Shown here piece by piece: positions 13,521-24,187 of a stretch of DNA of 64,000 nucleotides. The stretch is from Clarkia xantiana subsp. parviflora (Eukaryota; Streptophyta; Magnoliopsida; Myrtales; Onagraceae): contig JAPTYO010000002.1 in NCBI GenBank assembly GCA_036873135.1, positions 23,152,452 to 23,216,451 of the forward strand, written 5' to 3'. The notes below the pieces were generated by a model. That model was given only the letters and a program-made list of their open reading frames with translations. It was not told where the DNA came from and ran no database searches. Position 1 is the first letter of the stretch. Each line of letters begins with the position of its first letter. The translations under genes and the position numbers were made by a program.

Positions 13521-15410
13521 ATGACGGGAAATACGGCAGAATGGCCGCGTCTTGGAGTTCCTCAGTCTGGGAACGGTGGAAATCAGCCTAATCGTAATAC
13601 ACTACCACCACCGCAGCGGAATTCGTCTCCTCCTTTGACGAATCAGCCTTCGTTGACAGGAATTGAGGAGAATCCACTTGAAGATAGGCTGTACATTCAT
13701 CCTTCTAATACGCCAGGGATGATGTTGATTGGATTTCAACTCGTTGGCTGTAATAACTATCAGGTATGGGTTAGACTGATGCGAGATGCCTTGTTAGCTA
13801 AGAATAAGCTATGCTTTGTCGATGGTAGCTGCCTTAGAGATTCTGTGCCTGAGGTCTATCGATTTAAGTGGGATAGGTGTAATGTGATGGTTAAGGGATG
13901 GCTTACCAGTGCTGTGGCCAAGAATTTGATGCACGGATTGATTTACAGTAACACTGTTGCAGCTATTTGGACTGATTTGAATGAGCGATTCAATAAGATA
14001 GATGGATTGCGGATTTTTCAATTGAGCCGTGATTTGTTTAATGCTCGTCAAGGTGCTCAGAGTATTGATACTTATTTTGAGAGGATGAAGATGATTTGGG
14101 ATGAATTGGCAGCTGCAGGTGATGAATGTCTTTGTGGTGATTGCATTGTTTCGCCAAAAGTGGTTGCTAATAAAGATCAACAGAAGCTGATTCAGTTCAT
14201 GAATGGATTGAATGAAACGTTCTCGAATGTGAGAACTAATCTCTTAATGATGCATCCATTGCCCACTCTCAACTTTGCTTATTCTGTCTTGGTTCAAGAG
14301 GAATCTCAGAGGATGGTTTCAAGCACAATGACAGAGAAGTCGTTGAGCTTATGTGTTGACAGTCCTTCTGCATCTGCTATGTACTCTGGATCAAATGTTG
14401 GTTATAGTGGAGCTAATAAGAACAAGAAGGATATGATTTGCTCTTATTGTGGTAAGAAAGGCCATGTGGAGGATAATTGCTGGAAAAAGAAGGGGGTACC
14501 TGAACATATAAAGAAGAAATGGGCTGCTGAGAAAGCTGAGAAGGCTGCAGCTGCTATGCATACTCAGTCACAGAGTTATGTCAATGGTGGAGTTGCTAAC
14601 AAATCAGGATCTTCAATTCCTTTTAGCTCAGAGCAACTGAGTCAGTATCAGCAAATGGCTCAGTACTTTGCTAATCAGTCTCAGGTATCACTCCATCAGC
14701 AACACCAGCCACCACCTCCTCATGAAGTTCTCAATGATATCAAAGCGAACATGTCAGGTATACTTTTCTGTGGAGCTATAAATGGTTCAACTAATGACTT
14801 TTGGATAATAGACAGTGGAGCTTCTAATCATCTGACTTGCAGAAGAGAGTGGCTCTCAGATGTCACTGTCAATACTTCCTTTCTCAAGGGAGTTCATCTT
14901 CCTAATGGTGATGTTTCACCTGTTAAACATATGGGGAAATGCACAGTGGGTTCTTTGGTTTTATCCAAAGTTCTATATGCTCCTCAATTTAAGTACAATT
15001 TGATTTCAGTGCCCCAGCTGAGCAGAGATTTGGGATTATCAGTCACCTTCTTTGCTAATAAAGTGGTGTTCCAGGTCCTCTCAAGTGGGAAGATGGTGGG
15101 GACTGGTTCACTTCGTGATGGATTATACACGTTGAAGATACCTGGACAGCAAGAAAATGCTGTTGATGTTTCAGTCATGGCATGTTCAGGAAGGAAGAAG
15201 CAAGTCACTGAAGATCTGGTTCTTTGGCATAGAAGACTAGGTCACTCTTCAGTTCAGCAATTAAAGAATCTTTTCTTTTTTAATAACTCCAGTGAAGCAC
15301 AAATAAGAGACTGTGATATCTGTCCTTTAGCAAAGCAGGCACGTTTGCCATTTTCTGTTAGTGCTACACAGAGCAGTAGATTGTTTGAATTGGTTCATCT
15401 GGATGTATGA
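13521..15410 (+). pseudogene. Copia Gag-protease-pre-integrase part of polyprotein, ends at premature stop
   Basis: 629 codons. It includes a Gag (UBN2-type) region at about 60-270 and a zinc knuckle C307-C310-H315-C320 (CSYCGKKGHVEDNC). A retropepsin motif DSGA is at 431-434, and the GAG-pre-integrase segment is LWHRRLGHSS near 570. The TGA at 15408-15410 falls just inside the start of the integrase region, and the same frame stays open after it. The polyprotein of this copy is therefore interrupted. Confidence 0.92.
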
Positions 15411-17384
15411 GGGCCTTATAAGGTCAAAACTTTTGATGGATATAGATTTTTCTTGACTATTGTTGATGATTATAGTCGAGCTACTTGGGTATTTCTTATG
15501 AGGGGCAAGGATGAGGTTATTTTGCATATCAAAAGCTTCATTTCTATGGTGCAAACACAATTTGAATTGATGATTCAGTGCTTCAGATCAGATAATGGGA
15601 CAGAGTTCTGCAACAATCTCACTAAGGAGCTATTCACCAGCTTGGGCATAAGACATGAAACAAGTTGTGTGAAAACACCCCAGCAAAACGGTGTAGTTGA
15701 GAGGAAACATCGTCACCTTCTATGTGTAGCTCGTGCTCTGAAGTTCCAGGCTTCAATTCCACATCGGTTTTGGGGACAATGTGTTAATGCAGCTTGCTAT
15801 CTCATCAATATCATGCCTTCTTCTGTATTAAATGACACAACACCTTATGAAGTTCTGTATTGGAAAACTCCTTCTTATGCACATCTAAGAGTATTTGGAT
15901 GCTTGTGTTTTGCAGTAGATGTTAACAACACTTACATATTTCAGCCTAGATCAATAGCAGCAGCCATGATGGGATATTCATTAACTCAGAAAGGCTATAT
16001 TCTTCTTAACCTGGCAACAAACTCTCTATTTGTCAGCAGGGATGTGATTTTCAGAGAACATACATTCCCTTTTCAGACATCTCAAGTGAAGCAATATGCT
16101 GCTTTCCCTTCTAATTCTGCAGATGTATTTGATGAGTTAGAACTTGGGGTGCCTACTTATCATCAATTTGATGATATGACTGAGTTACCAACGCCTTCTA
16201 CTCAGGAAGATGATGTTTCACTTCCTCGAGTGCAACCTGACCTGGACTTTCATGACTCAACAGAGCTGAATGGAGAAGATGATGTGAGTAATAATCAGTC
16301 AGTGGATGAGTCTACTGCTAAAGAAGAGAGGAGATCAGGAAGGGAAGTCAAGAAGCCAGGATGGCAGAGGGACTATATCATGTGTTGCCAATCACTTAGC
16401 TATTCATCTATATCAGCAGAGTACAAAAGATTTCTCAGTTCTCTTGAAAAGGTAAGAGAGCCTTACACATTTGAAGAAGCTAGAGTTAATGTTAAATGGG
16501 TGGAGGCAACGAAAAAAGAGATAGCTGCACTGCAGGAGAACAACACATGGGAGCTTGTCACTTTACCAAATGGAAAAAGGCCTATAGGTTGCAAATGGGT
16601 CTACAAAGTCAAGTACAATGCAGATGGATCCGTTGAGCGATACAAAGTACGTCTAGTTGCCAAGGGATATACACAAGAGGAAGGTGTTGATTATAAAGAA
16701 AATTTTTCACCAGTTGTTAAAATGGTGACAGTGAGAATGATCATGAGTTTAGCAGCAGCTCAGGGGTGGGCTATGTATCAAATGGACGTGAACAACGCTT
16801 TTCTTCAAGGGGATCTGGAAGAAGAGGTGTACATGGAAGTGCCTAAAGGGTTCATGAAGAATAACAGTGCTGCTGGAAGTGAGAAGTTGGCCTGTAAACT
16901 TGTAAAATCATTGTATGGACTAAAGCAAGCGTCCAGGCAGTGGAATATAAAATTGACTGAGTGTTTGATCAAAAATGGATACACTCAGAGTAAATACGAC
17001 TACTCTCTTTTCAGTAAGAAGAGTTCTACATGGCAGGTGCATATGCTCATTTATGTTGATGATTTGATGCTAACAGGGTCCAGTGCTGCTCTCATTGATG
17101 AATTGAAGAGTATCTTGAAGCAACATTTCAAGATTAAAGATCTGGGGAAACTAAGATATTTTCTGGGTCTGGAAGTGGCAAGAACAAGTGAAGGCATTGT
17201 CTTGAATCAGAGAAAGTATACTTTAGAGCTGGTTGCAGATCTTGGCTTGCTAGAAGGAAAAGCGGCTTGTACACCCATTGAGCAAAACAAGAAGTTAAGT
17301 TCAGTGGAGTATGATGATTGTTTAATCTCAATAAGAGTGATAAGAGATTGGACATTTCACAAATTGAGCAATACAGAAGGATAG
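15411..17384 (+). pseudogene. Copia integrase and reverse transcriptase region
   Basis: It is in the same frame as the Gag part but separated from it by the TGA at 15408. The integrase core shows TIVDDYSR, SDNGTEF and QQNGVVERKHR. The reverse transcriptase shows NNAFLQGDLEEEVYM and the catalytic LIYVDDLMLTG (17047-17079). The frame ends at a TAG at 17382-17384, but homology continues in another frame, so a frameshift lies at about 17310-17350. Confidence 0.92.
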
Positions 17385-18080
17385 TTAGGAGACTCTTGTA
17401 TTTGACGATGACTCGCCCAGATATTGCATATTCAGTACAACACTTAAGTTAGTTTGTCAACTCTCCAAAGGAGTCTCATTTGAACATGGCATTCAGGGTG
17501 GTGAAGTATATTAAAGCAGCTCCAGGGCAAGGATTGTTCTTTCCTGCTCGAAATGATCTTTCTATAATGGAAGCTTTTTGTGACAGTGATTGGGGCTCAT
17601 GCCTGATGTCAAGAAGGTCTGTCACTGGCTTCTGTATCAAATTGGGTAAGGTAATGATCTCATGGAAGTCTAAGAAGCAATCAACGGTGGCACGATCTAG
17701 TTGTGAGGCAGAATATCGAAGCATGAGTATGGCAGCTGCTGAAGTGGTATGGTTGAGAGGCTTATTGAAGGAGCTGGGTTTTGAGTTAAAGCTTCCAACG
17801 ATCTTAAGATGTGATAACAAAGCAGCTCTCCAAATTGCAGCAAATTCCATGTTTCACGAAAGAACAAAACACATAGAAATTGATTGTCATTGGATCAGAG
17901 AGCTGTTGATAAAATGAGTGATTCAAGCTGAGTACATTGATACTAAAAATCAGCTAGCAGACCTCTTAACTAAGGCTTTAGACAGCAAACAACTTTCCAA
18001 TCTTTTGCTGGGTTATGGAGTTATGGATCTATTCCAAGTGAAGAAGAAAGAAGACGAGGAAGAAGGTGCAGATGAATGAA
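17385..18080 (+). pseudogene. Copia RNase H region, frameshifted
   Basis: It continues the polyprotein in a different frame (position modulo 3 = 2), with another internal stop TAG at 17450-17452 and a TGA at 17915-17917. RNase H motifs are visible: CDSDWGSC, RRSVTGFC and SSCEAEYRS, then ADLLTKAL. A purine-rich polypurine tract region (18038-18119) precedes the 3' LTR and contains a repeated GAGGAAGAAG...GCAGATGAATGAAG unit. Confidence 0.88.
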
Positions 18081-18119
18081 GCACGGAAGGTTAGAAGATG
18101 AGGAAGAAGTGCAGATGAA

Positions 18120-18318
18120 TGAAGAAGTATATTAGAAGTTAATGGTTTCATATTAATTCTGAATAAAGGACGGGGACCTAAATGTTATTTTATGGTTCTT
18201 GGTTTGTTAGAAGTTAGTTGGAAGCCACACTATAAATGGAAACGTAAACATTGTATTGGTTTCTAAGTTGAATGAATCAAGATTTCCTTTTCTCTGTTTC
18301 CAATTCAGTTTATTGACA
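18120..18318 (+). repeat. Copia 3' LTR
   Basis: It is the same length as the 5' LTR, with three base differences. Confidence 0.93.
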
Positions 18319-18388
18319 GAGCTCTTCTAAATGACAAATGTAGTAGCAGCCAAACTCCACTACAAAGTAGTTTACGTAGTATTTTTTT

Positions 18389-19202
18389 GGGTTAAGAACC
18401 TATGAAAGGTCTGAACTATCACCCATGTTAACGGGAGATGTCTGAAATTTAAAAAGTTAATAACAAAGGTCTGAAATTTCAATTTTGTTGATTTGAGGTT
18501 TTTCGTCCATTTTTAGGGTTAAATTTAACAGAATTGTGTGAAATGACATTTTTGCCCTATTAATATTTTGTTTTATTTAATATCTTATTTAAGGAAATGT
18601 GAAATGACAATTTTACCCCTAAAGTCAAATTAAAACCACCCAACCCCGGCCACCGCCACCCGACTCCGGCCACCACCACCCGACTCCGGCGACCACCACC
18701 TCAACTCCGACGAACACCACCTCGGCTCCGGCGACCCAACTCCGGCCACCACCTCGACAAAAAAACTCCGATCGGAGCCACAGAGCTCCAGATCGGAGCT
18801 TTTTGGCTCCGATCGGAGTTTTGTTGGCTTCGATCGGAGCCCAATCGGGGCCGGTGGCTCCGATTTGGGCCCAATCGGAGCCTTGGTGGTGATCGCGGGA
18901 GTACGGTTGGTGGTCGCCGGAGTATGGTTGGTGGAGCCGTGGTGGCTTCAAGGGCATTTTGGTCTTTTCACTTCAAGCATGTGAGGGGCACATTTGATAG
19001 AAGGGTATTTTTGGAAATTTATTTTATTTCCGGTCACATGCCAAGCATGTGAACAACTTCCGTTAGTTTTAACGGAAAAAACTAACGGAGACCGCTGTTA
19101 TCAACAAAATTGAAATTTCAGTCCTCCGTTATTAACTTTTTAAATTTCAGACCTCTCCCGTTAACATGGGTGATAGTTCAGACCTTTCATAGGTTATTAC
19201 CC
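18389..19202. mobile_element. MULE-type foldback MITE, 9-bp TSD
   Basis: An 814-bp element with GGGTTAAGAACC at the left and GGTTATTACCC at the right. Arms of roughly 130 bp share AGGTCTGAACTATCACCC and TCTGAAATTTAAAAAGTT blocks in inverted order. The flanking 9-bp duplication TATTTTTTT (18380-18388, 19203-19211) is exact but T-rich. The centre (18640-18910) is GC-rich with CCGGCCACCACC and CCGATCGGAGC blocks. The open frame inside it is low-complexity. Confidence 0.87.
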
Positions 19203-19211
19203 TATTTTTTT

Positions 19212-19501
19212 GCCAATAGTTTGCACTACAAAATAATTTCCTTAGTATGGAATTATATGATTTAACAAAATTTTGAAGATAAAAACGGGCAAAATTTGAA
19301 AACACACAAACATAACAGGAATTTCCTTGCAAAACATTCCAACATAAATGGGGCAAAGTGACATTTTACATCATAAAGCCGATTGATAACTAGAACAGCA
19401 TATGACCGTCACAATTTCGTAACAGATGGGTACATTTCTATAATAATTGTGAGGAATAGAAGAATATAAACATAGAGATTGATGTTTACAGATTAGAAGA
19501 C
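19212..19501. other. Probable 3' UTR of the oxidoreductase gene
   Basis: AT-rich sequence directly downstream of the stop codon on the minus strand. Nothing else is recognised. Confidence 0.5.
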
Positions 19502-22179
19502 TCATATCACTTCTCCAATCGTCACGAAACGACCGAGCTCAATAGAAAGCTGTGCTGCTACTCCGATAGCAACAGAAATCAACCCGTCTTCCAAATTAAC
19601 CGCAGGAGCTTGGCCCCCCTCAGCCTTCACTGCGTGCAAGAAATTCAAGTGCTCCAAGTAGCTAGAGCCGTGATGTAACCCGTCGTATCTAAATAAACAG
19701 CAAATCATGTTATGCATCATTATAACATAATGTTGTTAATCTTCTTAGTCGATCACTTAACTACCAAATAGTAAAAACCAATAAGGTATTGACTTACTTT
19801 ATACGACTATCTTCAGCTTTCACAGTTAACACTCCATCTCGTCCTGCAGTCCGTGTGCCATAACGGACGATATTATCAGGAACAAAGGCTTCTCCCTGTA
19901 ACACAGTGACAGTTGTAAGAAAATCTAATATCTCGGTTTGGCAGTGGAAGCAACTTGTGTATAGAGAGAGAGAGTGACCTTTCCTGAGTCACCAACAACA
20001 GCAATTTCTTGCTCGTTTTTACTGCCCTCTGCAAACATGCAGAGGTCAAGCATCCCTCTTGAGCCATTCTCAAACTCGACTATAACATATGCATTATCAA
20101 TGATATCTGGTACCTGAAATAAATTGGAAACATGATGAAATATGGAATATCTCCAACTTGTTGTTAGCTTTTTACATACATTTGAAGTTCAATCTTTGCA
20201 ATGTGAACTGCCTTCTCGACAAAACAAGTGAATATCCAAAATCAGCAATTAAATTTTCTAATCTGCAGAAACACAAAACTCAGAACTTAAATGGTCTGCT
20301 TATTCAATTTTCTTGTAGCTATAATAATTCAATAAGTTGGACTAACGTTTGGGCATAGTTTAGTCCAAAAATGCAGATGAACACGGTTTAGACGAGTAAG
20401 AATTTACCTTGCCATCATATATTTCATCTTTATGGTTGACATCTATGGCTCCAGAAGCCATTACACGAACAGGATTTGCACCAGCAAACAGTCTCATCAA
20501 GTCAAAAAAGTGGCAACACTTCTCAACTAGAGTCCCCCCACTATTAATATTGAAGCGATTCCAATTATTAACCTGACAAGAAAATGCACAAGATATATCA
20601 GTCAGTAGCTATTTGAGACGTCTGCTAGTTCCCTTATTATTACTCTGATATTCTAGTTCTTTCTTTTGCTATTGTAGGCACTATAGTATGGCTACAAGAA
20701 AGAAAGGTTACCTTTACTAGAAAAGGAAATCGGTGTTCCCTGATTGCTACCATTTTAACCTGTCCAAGAGCACCATCCTTCACTATTTCAATTAGTTTAG
20801 CTACAGGTGGCATGTACCTATATTCTAAACCAACTTGGACAAGCATCTCTGGCCTTTTTTTGGCTTCATCTACAACCTGATTCAGTCATATACAAATGAA
20901 GATGTTTGAGAAAATAATGAAGGCATTTGGTCTACCTTTTGTAATTAACCACAAAAAGAAATAAATGAAGATTTACTTTGTTTAAGATAACAAACCCACA
21001 AATATACTACTCACGATTGGCTACTACAATGTCTTAACAGTATCAAGTTAAATATGGAAAAGGGGGACATTTCCAAGCAACTGACCTCTCTGCAGTGAGC
21101 AACTGTGGTGCATAATGGCTTCTCTACAAGAACGTGATGTAGCTTTGAATGTTTGATGATATCCATGAGGATCTCATAGTGGGTCATGTTTGGAGAAGAC
21201 ACGATTAGTACATCACATAGCCCACTATCTAGCAGCTCCTGGTGTCTTGAGAAAACCTGTGTTCCAGTCCAAGTTACTATAACAATCTTACACAGTCCAA
21301 ACTGATAATAAGGTGCATTAGAATTTCAGCTATCATCAAACTTCAAACACCATATACTTTAATGTTCAAGTTTTCATATAATACTTTAATGTTTAATGTT
21401 CAAATTCTCATCATGATCATGTGACTGGATTGTCTAAACCAACTTAAAGGGTTCTAAAAAGTTAGTAACCATAGGAGGACAAAAGGATTTGAAATCTAGA
21501 TGTTTTTAGGTTTTACAGATGAGTCCATGTTCGATATTTTGTCCTTCTTCCTTCTCACTAACTTGTACATACTCAGCGGAGTAGTCACTTAAAATTGGTT
21601 AAATTGATCAAATTCAGATGGAGTTGAGAAATGTGAATTAACTAATTATACGCCAGTTAATGTCCGGAGAGGGACTGACAACATTTCCCATCAGATTCTA
21701 GTTGAATCGCTAGGCAGTAAGAATCCATAAACTAGTATAACTCATTTAAGCATCCAATTGGAACAATCATGAAAGCTTGGATCGTGCGGTTCATAACATT
21801 ATCGCCGATTCCTTCAACTTCTAGCTACTTCTTGATAATATGAACTAACAATTCAGACTGAATTGGAGAAAAAAGTTAAATGAACGGGCGAAGCTGTATT
21901 CAATTCAACAATGGGCAACGATTGACATGTATAGGAAGAACAGTTAACCAGTGAAGGATCGATTTCATCAGAACGTACATTTACAGGCCAACCGAAGGAG
22001 TGAGCCAGCTCTACGGCGAGCTCTTGAGAAGGGATGTGAGGATCCGCGACACCGACGACAACAGCGCCTTCACTACGAAGATGGTGCAGATTGTGGAGGT
22101 GTTCTCTGCCCATCATTCCCACTCCGATGATCCCATACTTCACAGTCTTAGCAGAAGAGGCTGAAGAAGCAGCAGCCAT
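19502..22179 (-). CDS. Gfo/Idh/MocA-family NAD(P)-dependent oxidoreductase, 7 exons
   Basis: Minus-strand exons: 22179-21949, 21256-21086, 20876-20712, 20572-20408, 20113-19979, 19895-19798 and 19688-19502. They total 1152 nt (383 aa) with all GT-AG introns. An N-terminal Rossmann fold has the dinucleotide motif GIIGVGMMG (about 16-24). The family's catalytic-loop EKP is at 122-124 in HVLVEKPLC. The C-terminal alpha/beta domain includes [17 protein letters not shown], whose His is in the usual catalytic region. The family oxidises or reduces sugars, inositols and related substrates, but the plant substrate cannot be told. No transit peptide is obvious, so it is likely cytosolic. The first ATG ([11 protein letters not shown]) is in Kozak-like context. 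Confidence 0.92.
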
Positions 22180-22794
22180 TAAAGCCGAGGCACTGGTGGA
22201 GCTGTGAAGAAGTGAGACTAAGCAACGACGTTGAATTTAACCGTTTGACGCCATTGTTGGATAAGTGGGGAAGTAGTAAAAACTAAAAACTAAAAAATTT
22301 GCACTGGCGCGCCCGTACTTTAGACTCGTTTCAACTGTTAGCCTAAACTTTTCTGGTACCATTTCTTTATAGTTATTATTGTCCGACAATATTTCACACG
22401 AACGAACACATGAAAAATTGTATTTATACAAATATATGATAAAGCCATAAAACGAGCATGATAAATTTTCCGTATGGTATTTGTGTTAAAATATCACAAC
22501 AGATACAATATCAATAAAGTTATGCTGCTAATTTAATTCTTGAGTATATTTTTAATCAAATCTTATTTGATTACTTTTAAAATTTTAATTAGTAGTTAAA
22601 TTTTTAGACTTGCTAACTCTGTAGTACAAATTTATGAATAACATATTGATTCCTTTTTTTTTTTTTATAAAGTTCATTATTTTTAATCTTCTTTAGAACT
22701 CATCAGCGATGACTAATTAATAATTTAAAGCAACATGATAACATAAACACACACGAAAAATGGTTTCGTGTGTATCACGTTTTTATTTATAAAA
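22180..22794. other. Promoter side of the oxidoreductase gene, intergenic
   Basis: A short leader lies next to the ATG, then AT-rich DNA. No gene is seen. Confidence 0.45.
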
Positions 22795-23527
22795 GGTATT
22801 ATGTACTTTTTTATACCGCACATAATCCACTTCTGGTACCACTTCTATTTTTTTTTTATACTTTTGGTACCAATTCTTTCAACTTAGTATCCTTTTGGTA
22901 CCACCGTTAACTTTCCGTCCAAATTGGGCGTTAAGTGTCATGTGTCATGCACGTGACCGCCCTAAACTTTTGAATTTGTTTCAATGTAGTCCATCTAATG
23001 TATCTCTAACTTTTATTTTGTTCAATTTAGCCCTAAAATTTCAAAATCGAACTCTTGACCTAAATTGACCTAGCCGGACCTAGCCTAGGGGTAGGTCCGA
23101 CCCTGGGTCGGGGTCGCCGGACCCAGGCGAACCTGACCCAGGGTCGGACCTAAGCCTAGACTAGGTCCGACTGGGTCAATTGGGACCTAGCCCCAATTGA
23201 ACCCAACTGGCCTAGCCGGACCTAGCCTAGGGCTAGGTCGGCTAGGTCAATTTGGGTTAAGGGTTTGATTTTGAAATTTTAGTACTAGATTGAACAAATT
23301 AAAAGTTAGGGATGTATTAGATGAACTAAACTGAAACAAATTCAAAAGTTTAGGGCGGTCACGTGCATGACACATGACACTTAACGACTAATTTGGACGG
23401 AAAGTTAACGGTGGTACTAAAATGATACAAAGTTGAAAAAATTGGTACCAAAAGTATACAAAAAAATAGAAGTGATATCAAAAGTGGATTACGTGCAAAA
23501 AAATGATATAAAAAAGTACTTAATCCC
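22795..23527. mobile_element. Foldback MITE, about 730 bp
   Basis: Long inverted arms of about 250 bp: TTATGTACTTTTTTATA at the left pairs with AAAAAAGTACTTAATCCC at the right, and GTGTCATGCACGTGACCGCC pairs with GCGGTCACGTGCATGACAC. The 200-bp centre is made of GGACCTAGCC/GGGTCGG reiterations. Terminal GG(G)ATTAAGTAC resembles the other MULE MITEs here, but the flanks TTTATAAAA and TTTAATATA are not a clean duplication. Reading frames in it are incidental. Confidence 0.78.
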
Positions 23528-24187
23528 TTTAATATAAAATGTGTCACAATAAGCGCGTATTTATGTTCAATAACACGATACAATTATTAACGTACGGTTA
23601 ACATGAATTCAAACCCCTTGTACATTATCTGAAACAGATATTTCTATGTCAATTTTGATCCCAGTTCAATCAATCAATTAATCGCAGGTCAAACACAATT
23701 AAAAGGGAAGATGTTGGATTGTCCCTCAAAATCAACTAAAATCCACCTTGTTCGCGTGGATTCGAAGTCTAATCCCTCAAGTAGAGGATAAGCTATATTC
23801 TTCAATTAAGGAATTTGAGCCCGAAGCGAGGTTAGGTCCCTCCTGGGTTTGAACTCATAGTTTGAGTTCCACATGTTCCATGCTAGGATGACATTTTTTT
23901 AATAGTCGATCCTAATCTTATGGTGGCGAAAAATAAAATCCTAATCACATTAAAGACAAAAAAAAAAATGAGGCCTTATAAGTTTGACAGTTTGAGGGGG
24001 TCCAAGGCACAAACAAGCTTTGGTTTCTTAGATCTTGTATGTTTGGGGTTCTAACTAACCCTCATAATTAACGTACATCCTCAAGTATCCTTACCCTGAA
24101 AACTTATTGTCCACAAACCTCGCAAATTCTATCCCCACCAACTTTTCCCCAACCTTGTCGAAATGATCGATGATGAGCAACATCCTC
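23528..24187. other. Intergenic DNA
   Basis: No gene was recognised. The segment nearest 24187 is probably the 3' UTR of the hAT-derived gene. Confidence 0.45.

Larger units (their letters stand above)
13246..18318 (+). mobile_element. Ty1/copia LTR retrotransposon, defective
   Basis: The 199-bp LTRs (13246-13444 and 18120-18318) differ at three positions, all transitions. A PBS TGGTATCAGAGC follows the 5' LTR and a purine-rich tract precedes the 3' LTR. The coding order is Gag, protease, integrase, reverse transcriptase, RNase H, which is the copia order. GAGC occurs just outside both ends as a possible short target duplication. No clean 5-bp duplication is visible with TG as first bases. 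The coding region is broken by stops and a frameshift, yet the LTRs are about 98.5% identical, so the insertion is young. Confidence 0.95.
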
